From: Cytobacillus eiseniae
Lineage (GTDB): Bacteria > Bacillota > Bacilli > Bacillales > Cytobacillaceae
Direction: 5' to 3'
Assembly (NCBI RefSeq): GCF_017874625.1
Contig: NZ_JAGIKZ010000006.1
Span: forward strand, 115,517-179,516
Length of the DNA: 64,000 nucleotides
Part shown: positions 1 through 9,900 of the stretch, piece by piece
Position numbering within the stretch: the first letter of the stretch is position 1
Layout: the number at the start of each line of letters is the position of its first letter
Made by a program: the position numbers and the translations under genes
The notes under the pieces: model-generated
Database searches by the model: none
What the model was told of the DNA's origin: nothing
Seen by the model: the letters and a program-made list of their open reading frames with translations, nothing else

Positions 1-906
1 TCAATGGATGAGACTTCGTCAGCAAAAAAAGAAATCAAATCCTATACACATGAGGAATTTGCGAATCAATTAGCAAAGGCAATTGAAGGCTATAAAAATG
101 ATCTTTCAACTGGTGCCAATATTAATATTTTGGTTCTTGATTCTGCTACAACAGGTAGGCTTGCTGTTTTATATTATCGTAATCTGGATAAAGAAATGTA
201 TTTTAATAGATTAAAAAATTGGCATGCTACTTGTGCTTGGGAACACCGATATCGGAAAAATGATGATCAAGAGTTTGTACAATTTTATGGAGCTCCTGCA
301 ACAAAAGATATTGCCTTTGCAGCCTATGGTCCGAAGGCTAATGAAAAAGTTGTCAAAGGATTAATGGAGAGAATGCTACCCTGTGTTATTGACGAAAAGA
401 AAATTCCTTTGGACATTGTCAGGAGTGCTATCCGCCGAGCATCCAATCCTGTATCTATGGAAAGATGGGAATGGGAAAAGACGTTGAGCATCACCTGTGC
501 ATTAATTAATAAAAAGGAGGGATATACTGTGTCGTTAGATAAAGAAAATAATGACCGCGATTATTTGTTCGGACGATTGCTGGCAATTGCTGATGTTCTC
601 GAAAGAAATGCTTTAGATTCAAGTGATCAACGGGCAACCAACGCTAGAAGATATATGAATTCTTTTTCTCAGCACCCAGAACGAACGTGGAGAACAATTC
701 AAGGAGCACTACAGTCATATCAAGCTCGTTTAGGAGAGAAGGTTTGGTATTATAACAAGTTAATCGATGATGTAGGCACAAAAATAAAACCAGAAGAATT
801 CAATAATAAGCCGCTTTCAGGAAAGTACTTATTAGGCTTTTACAGCCAGCGCCATGATCTGTACCAGAAAAAAGATAAAGATAATGGAGAGGGGAATAAA
901 GAATGA
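1..906 (+). CDS. cas8c: Cas8c (Csd1) large subunit of type I-C Cascade, C-terminal part
   Basis: The reading frame is open from the first base of the window, so the start lies outside; about 300 C-terminal residues are visible. Cas8c/Csd1 proteins are usually near 600 residues, so roughly half is missing. Cas8c is the large subunit of the type I-C surveillance complex and takes part in PAM recognition and Cas3 recruitment. The assignment rests on position directly before cas7 (ATGA overlap at 903-906) and on the cas7-cas4-cas1-cas2 order typical of subtype I-C, together with the general character of the C-terminal helical region. cas3 and cas5c are expected to the left of the window. The ATG at position 4 is internal, not a start. 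Confidence 0.85.
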   Translation, partial: SMDETSSAKKEIKSYTHEEFANQLAKAIEGYKNDLSTGANINILVLDSATTGRLAVLYYRNLDKEMYFNRLKNWHATCAWEHRYRKNDDQEFVQFYGAPATKDIAFAAYGPKANEKVVKGLMERMLPCVIDEKKIPLDIVRSAIRRASNPVSMERWEWEKTLSITCALINKKEGYTVSLDKENNDRDYLFGRLLAIADVLERNALDSSDQRATNARRYMNSFSQHPERTWRTIQGALQSYQARLGEKVWYYNKLIDDVGTKIKPEEFNNKPLSGKYLLGFYSQRHDLYQKKDKDNGEGNKE

Positions 907-1763
907 CGACACTAGATCATAAAATTGATTTTGCAGTTGTTTTATCTGTATCAAAGGCAAACCCGAATGGAGATCCATTGAATGGGAATCGTCCGAGACA
1001 AAATTATGATGGACATGGCGAAATCTCAGATGTGGCAATTAAACGAAAAATTAGAAATCGCCTTCTAGATATGGAAGAATCTATTTTTGTACAATCAAAT
1101 GATAAAAAATCAGATGACTTTAATAGCTTAAGAGAAAGGGCAGATGCGAATCCAGAATTGGGTCAAGCATTAAAATCAAAAGAAAATGCGAGTGAATTAT
1201 TTGCAGCGGCAGCATGTAAAGCCTGGTTTGATGTCAGAAGCTTTGGTCAAGTATTTGCATTTAAAGGCGGATCTGGCAAAGGGGTGTCTGTTGGTGTAAG
1301 AGGACCCGTTTCTATTCACACAGCAACAAGTGTTAATCCAATTGATATTACAAGCATGCAAATTACCAAAAGTGTCAACTCGGAGCCTGGAAAGGAGAAG
1401 GGTTCAGACACGATGGGGATGAAGCATCGTGTGGATTTTGGTGTTTATAAATTTTTTGGCAGCATCAATACACAGTTGGCGGAAAAGACGGGATTTTCTA
1501 ATGAGGATGCACTTAAGTTGAAAAATGCACTAATTACGCTGTTTGAAAATGATGCATCATCCGCACGTCCTGATGGTAGCATGGAAGTGCTGAAAGTCTG
1601 CTGGTGGGAGCATAATTCAAAGCTTGGACAATACTCCTCTGCTAAGGTACATCGTTTGTTAGAAGTGAAGGCTGAGGTTGAGGAACCAAAATCAATTAGT
1701 GATTATATGATCACTGTCAATGAATTAGATGGTCTAAAAGTAGAGATTATTGATGGCCTTTAA
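903..1763 (+). CDS. cas7: Cas7c (Csd2) backbone subunit of type I-C Cascade
   Basis: A 286-residue RAMP protein that polymerises along the crRNA to form the Cascade backbone. The N-terminal segment with SKANPNGDPLNGNRPRQ followed by SDVAIKRKIRN is characteristic of the Csd2/Csh2 Cas7 family, and the length is normal. The start codon overlaps the cas8c stop (ATGA), implying translational coupling, and the 3' end overlaps cas4 by about 11 bases. Subtype I-C has no Cas6; crRNA is cut by Cas5c, whose gene should be just upstream of cas8c outside the window. Confidence 0.93.
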   Translation: MTTLDHKIDFAVVLSVSKANPNGDPLNGNRPRQNYDGHGEISDVAIKRKIRNRLLDMEESIFVQSNDKKSDDFNSLRERADANPELGQALKSKENASELFAAAACKAWFDVRSFGQVFAFKGGSGKGVSVGVRGPVSIHTATSVNPIDITSMQITKSVNSEPGKEKGSDTMGMKHRVDFGVYKFFGSINTQLAEKTGFSNEDALKLKNALITLFENDASSARPDGSMEVLKVCWWEHNSKLGQYSSAKVHRLLEVKAEVEEPKSISDYMITVNELDGLKVEIIDGL

Positions 1764-2412
1764 TGAAGAAGATAACTATTTAATGTTATCAGGCATTCAA
1801 CATTTCCTCTTTTGCAAACGGCAATGGGCGCTTATTCATATTGAGCAGCAGTGGGAAGAGAACGTAAGAACGATTGAGGGACAACACCTTCATACGAAAG
1901 CGGATCAGCCGTTTATTAGAGAAAAGCGGGGCGACAAAATTGTCGTGCGCGGCATGTCAGTAAAATCGAAGCAGTTAAAGATAACTGGTGTATGTGATGT
2001 AGTGGAATTTATTCGTTCTGAAAATGGAGTTGAGTTATCTGGTACAGAGGGGAAATTCCGTGCTTATCCAGTTGAATATAAGAGGGGCAAGCCGAAAAGG
2101 GATGATTCGGATATATCGCAGCTGACGGCACAAGCCATATGCTTAGAGGAAATGTTGCTTTGTGAGGTTAATACGGGATATATGTTTTATAATGAAATTA
2201 AACATCGAGTGGAAATTCCTATTACAATTGAGCAGAAGAGAAAGGTAAAATCGATTGTATCGGAGATGTATGATTATTATCAGCGCCGTTATACACCAAA
2301 GGTAAAGACGGGTGCCTTCTGCAAAAGTTGTTCCCTTCAGCATATTTGCTTACCGAATATTATGAATAAACGGTCTGTAAAAAGCTATATTGAAGGGAAG
2401 ATTGCCGAATGA
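1753..2412 (+). CDS. cas4: Cas4 exonuclease for spacer acquisition
   Basis: About 219 residues, of the RecB-like nuclease family that trims pre-spacers and selects PAM-containing ends with Cas1-Cas2. The RecB-type catalytic elements GVCDVVEF and PVEYKRGKPK are present. One N-terminal cysteine (in HFLFCKRQW) and three C-terminal cysteines (FCKSC...HIC) can ligate the iron-sulfur cluster of the family. ATG at 1753 is taken as the start; TTG at 1750 immediately before it is an alternative. The gene overlaps cas7 by 11 bases and cas1 by 4 bases, so it belongs to the same transcript. Confidence 0.92.
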   Translation: MAFNEEDNYLMLSGIQHFLFCKRQWALIHIEQQWEENVRTIEGQHLHTKADQPFIREKRGDKIVVRGMSVKSKQLKITGVCDVVEFIRSENGVELSGTEGKFRAYPVEYKRGKPKRDDSDISQLTAQAICLEEMLLCEVNTGYMFYNEIKHRVEIPITIEQKRKVKSIVSEMYDYYQRRYTPKVKTGAFCKSCSLQHICLPNIMNKRSVKSYIEGKIAE

Positions 2413-3440
2413 AGAAGCTGCTTAACACATTATTCATCACTCAATCGGATGTTTATTTATCATTGGATGGAGATAATATTGTTTTATTAAAGGATCAAGA
2501 AAAACTGGGACGACTTCCACTACATAATTTAGAATCAATTGTCTCGTTTGGTTATACAGGAGCAAGCCCTGCATTGATGGGCTATTGTGCAGAGAGGAAT
2601 ATCTCACTTTTGTTTTTAACAGGAAGTGGTCGTTTTCTTGCACGGGTAATTGGTCAAAGTAGAGGAAATGTTACTTTAAGGAAAAAACAATATCGTATTT
2701 CTGATAATGAAAAGATGTCAGCTGAGATAGCTCGTAATTTTATCATTGGTAAGATTTTTAATAATAAATGGATGATTGAAAGAATGACGAGAGACTATCC
2801 TTTAAGGATAGACGTAGCACAATTTAAAGGAATTTCAAGACATTTGTCAGCGATCATTCAAGAAGTGAGATCATGTGATGATTTAGAAAGATTAAGAGGG
2901 TTAGAGGGACAAGCTGCAATCAGTTATAATCGATTATTTGATCAGATGATATTGCAGCAGAAAGAGGATTTTTATTTCCATTCACGTTCGCGTAGACCAC
3001 CCTTGGATAATGTGAATGCCTTACTTTCGTTTTCTTATACATTATTGGCTAATGATATGGCGTCAGCTTTAGAAGGGGTTGGATTGGATGCATATGTTGG
3101 TTTTTTGCATCGTGACCGTCCAGGAAGAGTCTCACTAGCTTTAGATGTAATGGAAGAACTAAGAGGAATTTATGCAGATAAGTTTGTCTTGTCATTGATA
3201 AATAAAAAGGTAGTTAGCAAAGATGATTTTGTGAAAAAGGAAAACGGCTCAGTACTAATGACAGATGAAGCAAGAAGGAAATTTCTAACTGCTTGGCAAA
3301 ATAAAAAACAGGATAAAATTACTCATCCATATCTTGGTGAAAAAATTCAATGGGGACTAGTTCCCCATGCTCAAGCTCTGTTATTAGCAAGATATTTACG
3401 AGGGGATTTAGATGAGTACCCTCCATTTCTTTGGAAGTAG
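2409..3440 (+). CDS. cas1: Cas1 integrase, type I-C
   Basis: A 343-residue Cas1, the metal-dependent integrase that with Cas2 inserts new spacers at the leader end. The expected catalytic residues are visible: Glu166 in GLEGQAAISY, His234 in GFLHRDRPGR and Asp246 in VSLALDVMEE. The length is normal for Cas1c. The start overlaps the cas4 stop (ATGA). No truncation or missing residue is seen, so the adaptation module (cas4-cas1-cas2) looks intact, consistent with the long array that follows. Confidence 0.96.
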   Translation: MKKLLNTLFITQSDVYLSLDGDNIVLLKDQEKLGRLPLHNLESIVSFGYTGASPALMGYCAERNISLLFLTGSGRFLARVIGQSRGNVTLRKKQYRISDNEKMSAEIARNFIIGKIFNNKWMIERMTRDYPLRIDVAQFKGISRHLSAIIQEVRSCDDLERLRGLEGQAAISYNRLFDQMILQQKEDFYFHSRSRRPPLDNVNALLSFSYTLLANDMASALEGVGLDAYVGFLHRDRPGRVSLALDVMEELRGIYADKFVLSLINKKVVSKDDFVKKENGSVLMTDEARRKFLTAWQNKKQDKITHPYLGEKIQWGLVPHAQALLLARYLRGDLDEYPPFLWK

Positions 3441-3449
3441 GTGTGATTT

Positions 3450-3740
3450 GTGCTTGTATTAATTACCTACGATGTTAGTACCATGACAAGTGCAGGAAGA
3501 AAAAGGCTGAGAAAGGTTTCTAAAGTTTGTCAAAACTACGGACAAAGAGTACAAAATTCAGTGTTCGAATGCGTAGTTGATGCAACTCAATTTACTTCAT
3601 TGAAATTTGAATTAGCAGGAATTATCGATGAGGGGCAAGATAGCCTAAGATTCTACCAATTAGGCAATAATTATAAAAATAAAGTAGAGCACGTAGGAAT
3701 AAAAGAATCATTAGATTTAGAAGGACCGTTAATTCTTTAG
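3450..3740 (+). CDS. cas2: Cas2, type I-C
   Basis: A 96-residue ferredoxin-fold Cas2, the structural dimer at the centre of the Cas1-Cas2 integrase. It starts with GTG and has the canonical MLVLITYDVST N-terminus with the conserved Asp8. It lies 9 bases after cas1 and is the last cas gene. The leader and array follow directly on the same strand, the usual I-C arrangement. Confidence 0.95.
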   Translation: MLVLITYDVSTMTSAGRKRLRKVSKVCQNYGQRVQNSVFECVVDATQFTSLKFELAGIIDEGQDSLRFYQLGNNYKNKVEHVGIKESLDLEGPLIL

Positions 3741-3906
3741 TGCGAATGTGAAGCTCACATGAAATCCCAGGGGGATTCGCACCAAAAAATAAGGATTAAT
3801 ATTCCAATTATGTTACAATTGTTTATTATGTTCCTTGTTTTACAAGGGAAATAGTGGATTTTAAACAAAAGGGGTGTAAAGTTACCCTTTTTGTTTAAAA
3901 ATCGCT
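3741..3906 (+). promoter_or_regulatory. CRISPR leader
   Basis: This 166-bp AT-rich non-coding stretch lies between the cas2 stop and the first repeat. Array polarity supports it as the leader: all repeats near it are perfect and the degenerate ones are at the far end. It contains TGCGAAT...ATTCGCA (arms 3741-3747 and 3775-3781), TTCCTTGT...ACAAGGGAA around 3830-3850, and a larger inverted repeat ending six bases before repeat 1. A TATTATGTT-like AT-rich stretch near 3820-3835 could be part of the array promoter, but I cannot fix a start site. Confidence 0.75.
3859..3900 (+). promoter_or_regulatory. Long inverted repeat at the leader-repeat junction
   Basis: Left arm 3859-3875 (TTTTAAACAAAAGGGGT) and right arm 3884-3900 (ACCCTTTTTGTTTAAAA) pair over 17 bp with one mismatch and an 8-base loop. 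The structure ends six bases before the first repeat. It could be a leader element used during integration, or a weak terminator of the cas transcript. The first base of array transcription is unknown, so the function is inferred from position only. Confidence 0.7.
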
Positions 3907-6900
3907 GTCGCACTCTTCATGAGTGCGTGGATTGAAATATTGTTATCACCAGTAGGTAAACAAACATAATAGTCGCACTCTTCATGAGTGCGTGGATTGA
4001 AATCGTGAAAAAGCGGAAAATGACCTCTATTCCAGCGTCGCACTCTTCATGAGTGCGTGGATTGAAATATAAAAAAACACGATAAAGCAGCAGAAAAGCA
4101 TCCGTCGCACTCTTCATGAGTGCGTGGATTGAAATTCCCTTCCACACTTCTGACCCTTGAGGTGACAGAGTCGCACTCTTCATGAGTGCGTGGATTGAAA
4201 TTTAAGCAGCCGGCGGAGCAGAGTGAGCAACGTTGGGGTCGCACTCTTCATGAGTGCGTGGATTGAAATACAGGACAAGCGTCAGTTAAAAAGTTTTACA
4301 CGAGTCGCACTCTTCATGAGTGCGTGGATTGAAATAATCCATTCACTCATTTAGGAACCCCCCATACTTCGTCGCACTCTTCATGAGTGCGTGGATTGAA
4401 ATTCTTAAGTCTTTGCTTTTAACTGTCGAATAAGCTGTCGCACTCTTCATGAGTGCGTGGATTGAAATCCTCCTCCGTCGGTCAGACATTTATACTTGAA
4501 AGTCGCACTCTTCATGAGTGCGTGGATTGAAATCTCCCTTAACAGGGAATCTTAAACGAGGGAACCCCGGTCGCACTCTTCATGAGTGCGTGGATTGAAA
4601 TCCTACTAAATCCGCGGTATCTGCATAAGATCCGTGTCGCACTCTTCATGAGTGCGTGGATTGAAATGCTACAGCAATTTGCTCATCCACCGCTACATTA
4701 TGTCGCACTCTTCATGAGTGCGTGGATTGAAATTTGCCCAAAGTATTCGGAATCGGTTTACCCAGTAAAAGTCGCACTCTTCATGAGTGCGTGGATTGAA
4801 ATCGAGAATCACGCAAGGCCTTTAAATGCTCATCTGTCGCACTCTTCATGAGTGCGTGGATTGAAATCAGAAACTAACGCATGCAAAAACTGTAATTGGC
4901 GTCGCACTCTTCATGAGTGCGTGGATTGAAATTGGAAGCAGTTTACAGAAGGAATGGGACGAAAAGTCGCACTCTTCATGAGTGCGTGGATTGAAATCTT
5001 TTGGTGCATCCGCAATAGTAACACCACGTTTTGGTCGCACTCTTCATGAGTGCGTGGATTGAAATCCTCCTCCGTCGGTCAGACATTTATACTTGAAAGT
5101 CGCACTCTTCATGAGTGCGTGGATTGAAATATCGCTACGCTTGTACTACTTTTCGCGAAAATAGTCGCACTCTTCATGAGTGCGTGGATTGAAATTTTAC
5201 ATAATTCCTGCGTACGTTGCTCGCGAAATTGTCGCACTCTTCATGAGTGCGTGGATTGAAATTTACGACTTCTCGATCGTTAATGCAGTACTCTTGTCGC
5301 ACTCTTCATGAGTGCGTGGATTGAAATCTTCATAGGCTCCCGAATAGCTGGGAGTCTGTAGTCGCACTCTTCATGAGTGCGTGGATTGAAATCCCTATTT
5401 AAAGTACCACTATTAGCTAATGAAAAGTCGCACTCTTCATGAGTGCGTGGATTGAAATCTTCTTCCCCTTCCACGATCGGAACATGAGGAGTAACGTCGC
5501 ACTCTTCATGAGTGCGTGGATTGAAATAAGTGCTGTTAAATCTGCATTAACTGAGGTTACTGCAGTCGCACTCTTCATGAGTGCGTGGATTGAAATAACT
5601 TTTAGCTCTGCCTTTGGACCATTTTAAAGAACGTCGCACTCTTCATGAGTGCGTGGATTGAAATTTTTCCGTACCATCCCATTTCATGAGATTTCTTTGT
5701 CGCACTCTTCATGAGTGCGTGGATTGAAATACCAATATTATTATGATGTACAGTAAATTCTTTGTCGCACTCTTCATGAGTGCGTGGATTGAAATATAAT
5801 TGTTTCCTGTTGCAAGTGCTTCAATGACGTCGCACTCTTCATGAGTGCGTGGATTGAAATAGCCATAGACCGTCGGCGGTTATGGCTGAAATCGGTCGCA
5901 CTCTTCATGAGTGCGTGGATTGAAATTTTTCTACTTCCTTGGCAAAAGGAAGAATCTTTTGTCGCACTCTTCATGAGTGCGTGGATTGAAATTTTAACTT
6001 GGAATGCCGAAGCAGGTACATTTGTGTCGCACTCTTCATGAGTGCGTGGATTGAAATATAAAGTTCATGACGTCAAGCGGTGGCGGTGTCACGTCGCACT
6101 CTTCATGAGTGCGTGGATTGAAATATCCATAGACCTGCTTGGAATAAAAACCGAATCCGTCGCACTCTTCATGAGTGCGTGGATTGAAATATATAAGGAG
6201 CAGCCTTTTCGCCATCTCGGATCACGTCGCACTCTTCATGAGTGCGTGGATTGAAATAATAGAGGAAAAAATGGCAGTCGAACTTGCTAGGTCGCACTCT
6301 TCATGAGTGCGTGGATTGAAATCGCGTGTGTCCTCGAAGCCTAACTGTTTACCTGCGGTCGCACTCTTCATGAGTGCGTGGATTGAAATCTTATTTACTT
6401 TCGAAGAATTGCGCTACCCACGGCTGTCGCACTCTTCATGAGTGCGTGGATTGAAATTGCCATGGGTGATGCCTTATTTACTCGGTGACACGTCGCACTC
6501 TTCATGAGTGCGTGGATTGAAATGTATTTCCCCGTTTTACGCGCAGGAAGGAAAGGTAGGTCGCACTCTTCATGAGTGCGTGGATTGAAATTCCCTCGGC
6601 TACTTTAAAATCTTGTAAGCGACTATGTCGCACTCTTCATGAGTGCGTGGATTGAAATATTTTGTCACCCTCCATTTTTTTATACGTCACTAGTCGCACT
6701 CTTCATGAGTGCGTGGATTGAAATTTTCGAGTTATTTCCAATTGATATGTCTCCGACGGTCGCACTCTTCATGAGTGCGTGGATTGAAATATGCAGTTTG
6801 TAATTCTCAATGATGTTTGTTAGCTGTCGCACTCTTCATGAGTGCGTGGATTGAAATTCCACAAGTATGCATAACAACTTTATCGCCATTGTCGCACTCT

Positions 6901-9900
6901 TCATGAGTGCGTGGATTGAAATAGGTGTACCGTTTGCTTCAACTGCAAATGTCACAGTCGCACTCTTCATGAGTGCGTGGATTGAAATCTCCTATTAAAT
7001 TAATGGGACTAATTGTTCACGTGTCGCACTCTTCATGAGTGCGTGGATTGAAATTCACCGTCATATTGGGTTAGGTTATAGTCCTGCAGTCGCACTCTTC
7101 ATGAGTGCGTGGATTGAAATTCTTCCTCGACTCGGTTCATTATCCACATATTTGTCGCACTCTTCATGAGTGCGTGGATTGAAATCTCCTTTTGTCGCCA
7201 GTACATCATAGCGTCTGCGTCGCACTCTTCATGAGTGCGTGGATTGAAATGTACCTAATTTCGCGACTATTTCCGTGAGGTCCATGTCGCACTCTTCATG
7301 AGTGCGTGGATTGAAATTGCGCGAAATATATGATTTGATAATCACGGTCAAGGTCGCACTCTTCATGAGTGCGTGGATTGAAATCGTCTGTTATGGTCAA
7401 TTGGATGCCATATTTAAGTCGCACTCTTCATGAGTGCGTGGATTGAAATAGTATGTTGGTGATCTGAATGAAGATGCGAAAAAACGTCGCACTCTTCATG
7501 AGTGCGTGGATTGAAATTTTAAAAGGAATAAATAAATGAAACCCAATATTGTCGCACTCTTCATGAGTGCGTGGATTGAAATCAAAATCTTACTAAGTGT
7601 GGTTAAGTCCACTCCACGTCGCACTCTTCATGAGTGCGTGGATTGAAATATTAAGGCGAAAAGAAATGCTGCTAAAATAGCACCGTCGCACTCTTCATGA
7701 GTGCGTGGATTGAAATTTCAAAGCTTTACGTGGTCAATCCCTTTCTTCTGTCGCACTCTTCATGAGTGCGTGGATTGAAATTTATAAATACACCGATAGC
7801 TTTAAATTTAACAACGTCGCACTCTTCATGAGTGCGTGGATTGAAATTTTTCGCCTTAATGAATAACGAAAAAGAAGATGGTCGCACTCTTCATGAGTGC
7901 GTGGATTGAAATAAAACTCGCATAACAGTCAACTCTAAATATCGCGTCGCACTCTTCATGAGTGCGTGGATTGAAATAATCTAAATAAAAGGGGAATTTG
8001 ATCACCAAATGTCGCACTCTTCATGAGTGCGTGGATTGAAATAATGGTACGAGTTTCGGTTGCAGCACCGCTATTGTCGCACTCTTCATGAGTGCGTGGA
8101 TTGAAATAACACGTCGTATATTTCGTTTATTAACGTTATTAGTCGCACTCTTCATGAGTGCGTGGATTGAAATTTCTTTAGATATTGCGTTGATATAGTT
8201 AATCTCGTCGCACTCTTCATGAGTGCGTGGATTGAAATAATCCTAACATTTTCTATCCTTGCGCTATGCGCCGTCGCACTCTTCATGAGTGCGTGGATTG
8301 AAATTCCTAACTACTCTTAGTAGACTCAGAATACATCGTCGCACTCTTCATGAGTGCGTGGATTGAAATATCACAGAAGCTCTATTATACGCATGGAAAA
8401 CCAGTCGCACTCTTCATGAGTGCGTGGATTGAAATAGTAATTCTAATGGAACAGATAAGAACGATCGACAGTCGCACTCTTCATGAGTGCGTGGATTGAA
8501 ATCCATTTTATATCTTCTGCTTTCCCTACTAATCCTGTCGCACTCTTCATGAGTGCGTGGATTGAAATATCACACGAAAAATTTTTAAATGGTCTCATTT
8601 TGTCGCACTCTTCATGAGTGCGTGGATTGAAATTCCACAAACCTAGCCACACGTCCAACTCGTATTTGGTCGCACTCTTCATGAGTGCGTGGATTGAAAT
8701 ATCATTCCCGAATGGATCGGAGCAGGTGAAGCATTGTCGCACTCTTCATGAGTGCGTGGATTGAAATATTACTAGGTCCTTGATGGTTTTCTAACTTTTC
8801 GTCGCACTCTTCATGAGTGCGTGGATTGAAATACCCACAACCATATCTATAGCAATTTTCTCTAAGTCGCACTCTTCATGAGTGCGTGGATTGAAATCCA
8901 TGTGAAACCGAGCATTTCACCTAAGTGATAGTCGCACTCTTCATGAGTGCGTGGATTGAAATAGACTGTATGGATGTGGTAACGGATATCGCACGGGTCG
9001 CACTCTTCATGAGTGCGTGGATTGAAATTTCCAACCAGTCGGTGTCCTTGTGAACTCTGTAAGTCGCACTCTTCATGAGTGCGTGGATTGAAATTCAACC
9101 TCTTTTGTGGTGGAGCTAATACACCATAGTCGCACTCTTCATGAGTGCGTGGATTGAAATCTTCATATATTAATTTTAGTACTAATCTATTAATTGTCGC
9201 ACTCTTCATGAGTGCGTGGATTGAAATCTTCATATATTAATTTTAGTACTAATCTATTAATTGTCGCACTCTTCATGAGTGCGTGGATTGAAATGTTTTG
9301 GGACGGAAAACATTCGCCACATCGATAAAGTCGCACTCTTCATGAGTGCGTGGATTGAAATGCGCAATGCCCGTTCAACATCGTCGAGGTTTTCCGTCGC
9401 ACTCTTCATGAGTGCGTGGATTGAAATTCCAAAGTTAGCAGCTATAGGAATGACAGTGTGGGTCGCACTCTTCATGAGTGCGTGGATTGAAATTCAAAGA
9501 ACTAAACGGTAAATCATCGGACTGGATTGTCGCACTCTTCATGAGTGCGTGGATTGAAATTTTTTGGATTCCCATTTTTATCACCTCAATAATGTCGCAC
9601 TCTTCATGAGTGCGTGGATTGAAATTCCGAGATAATTTAAAAAGAAAAGACACCCGAATGTCGCACTCTTCATGAGTGCGTGGATTGAAATCACTGGACA
9701 ACAGTAAATCCACATACAACTTTGGTCGCACTCTTCATGAGTGCGTGGATTGAAATATTAGTCTGCATTTTTTTAGTTCTTCCATATCGGTCGCACTCTT
9801 CATGAGTGCGTGGATTGAAATTACTATAAATTTTAGAGTGGAGCATAGAGGATCAAGTCGCACTCTTCATGAGTGCGTGGATTGAAATTCCCAGGCTGAT

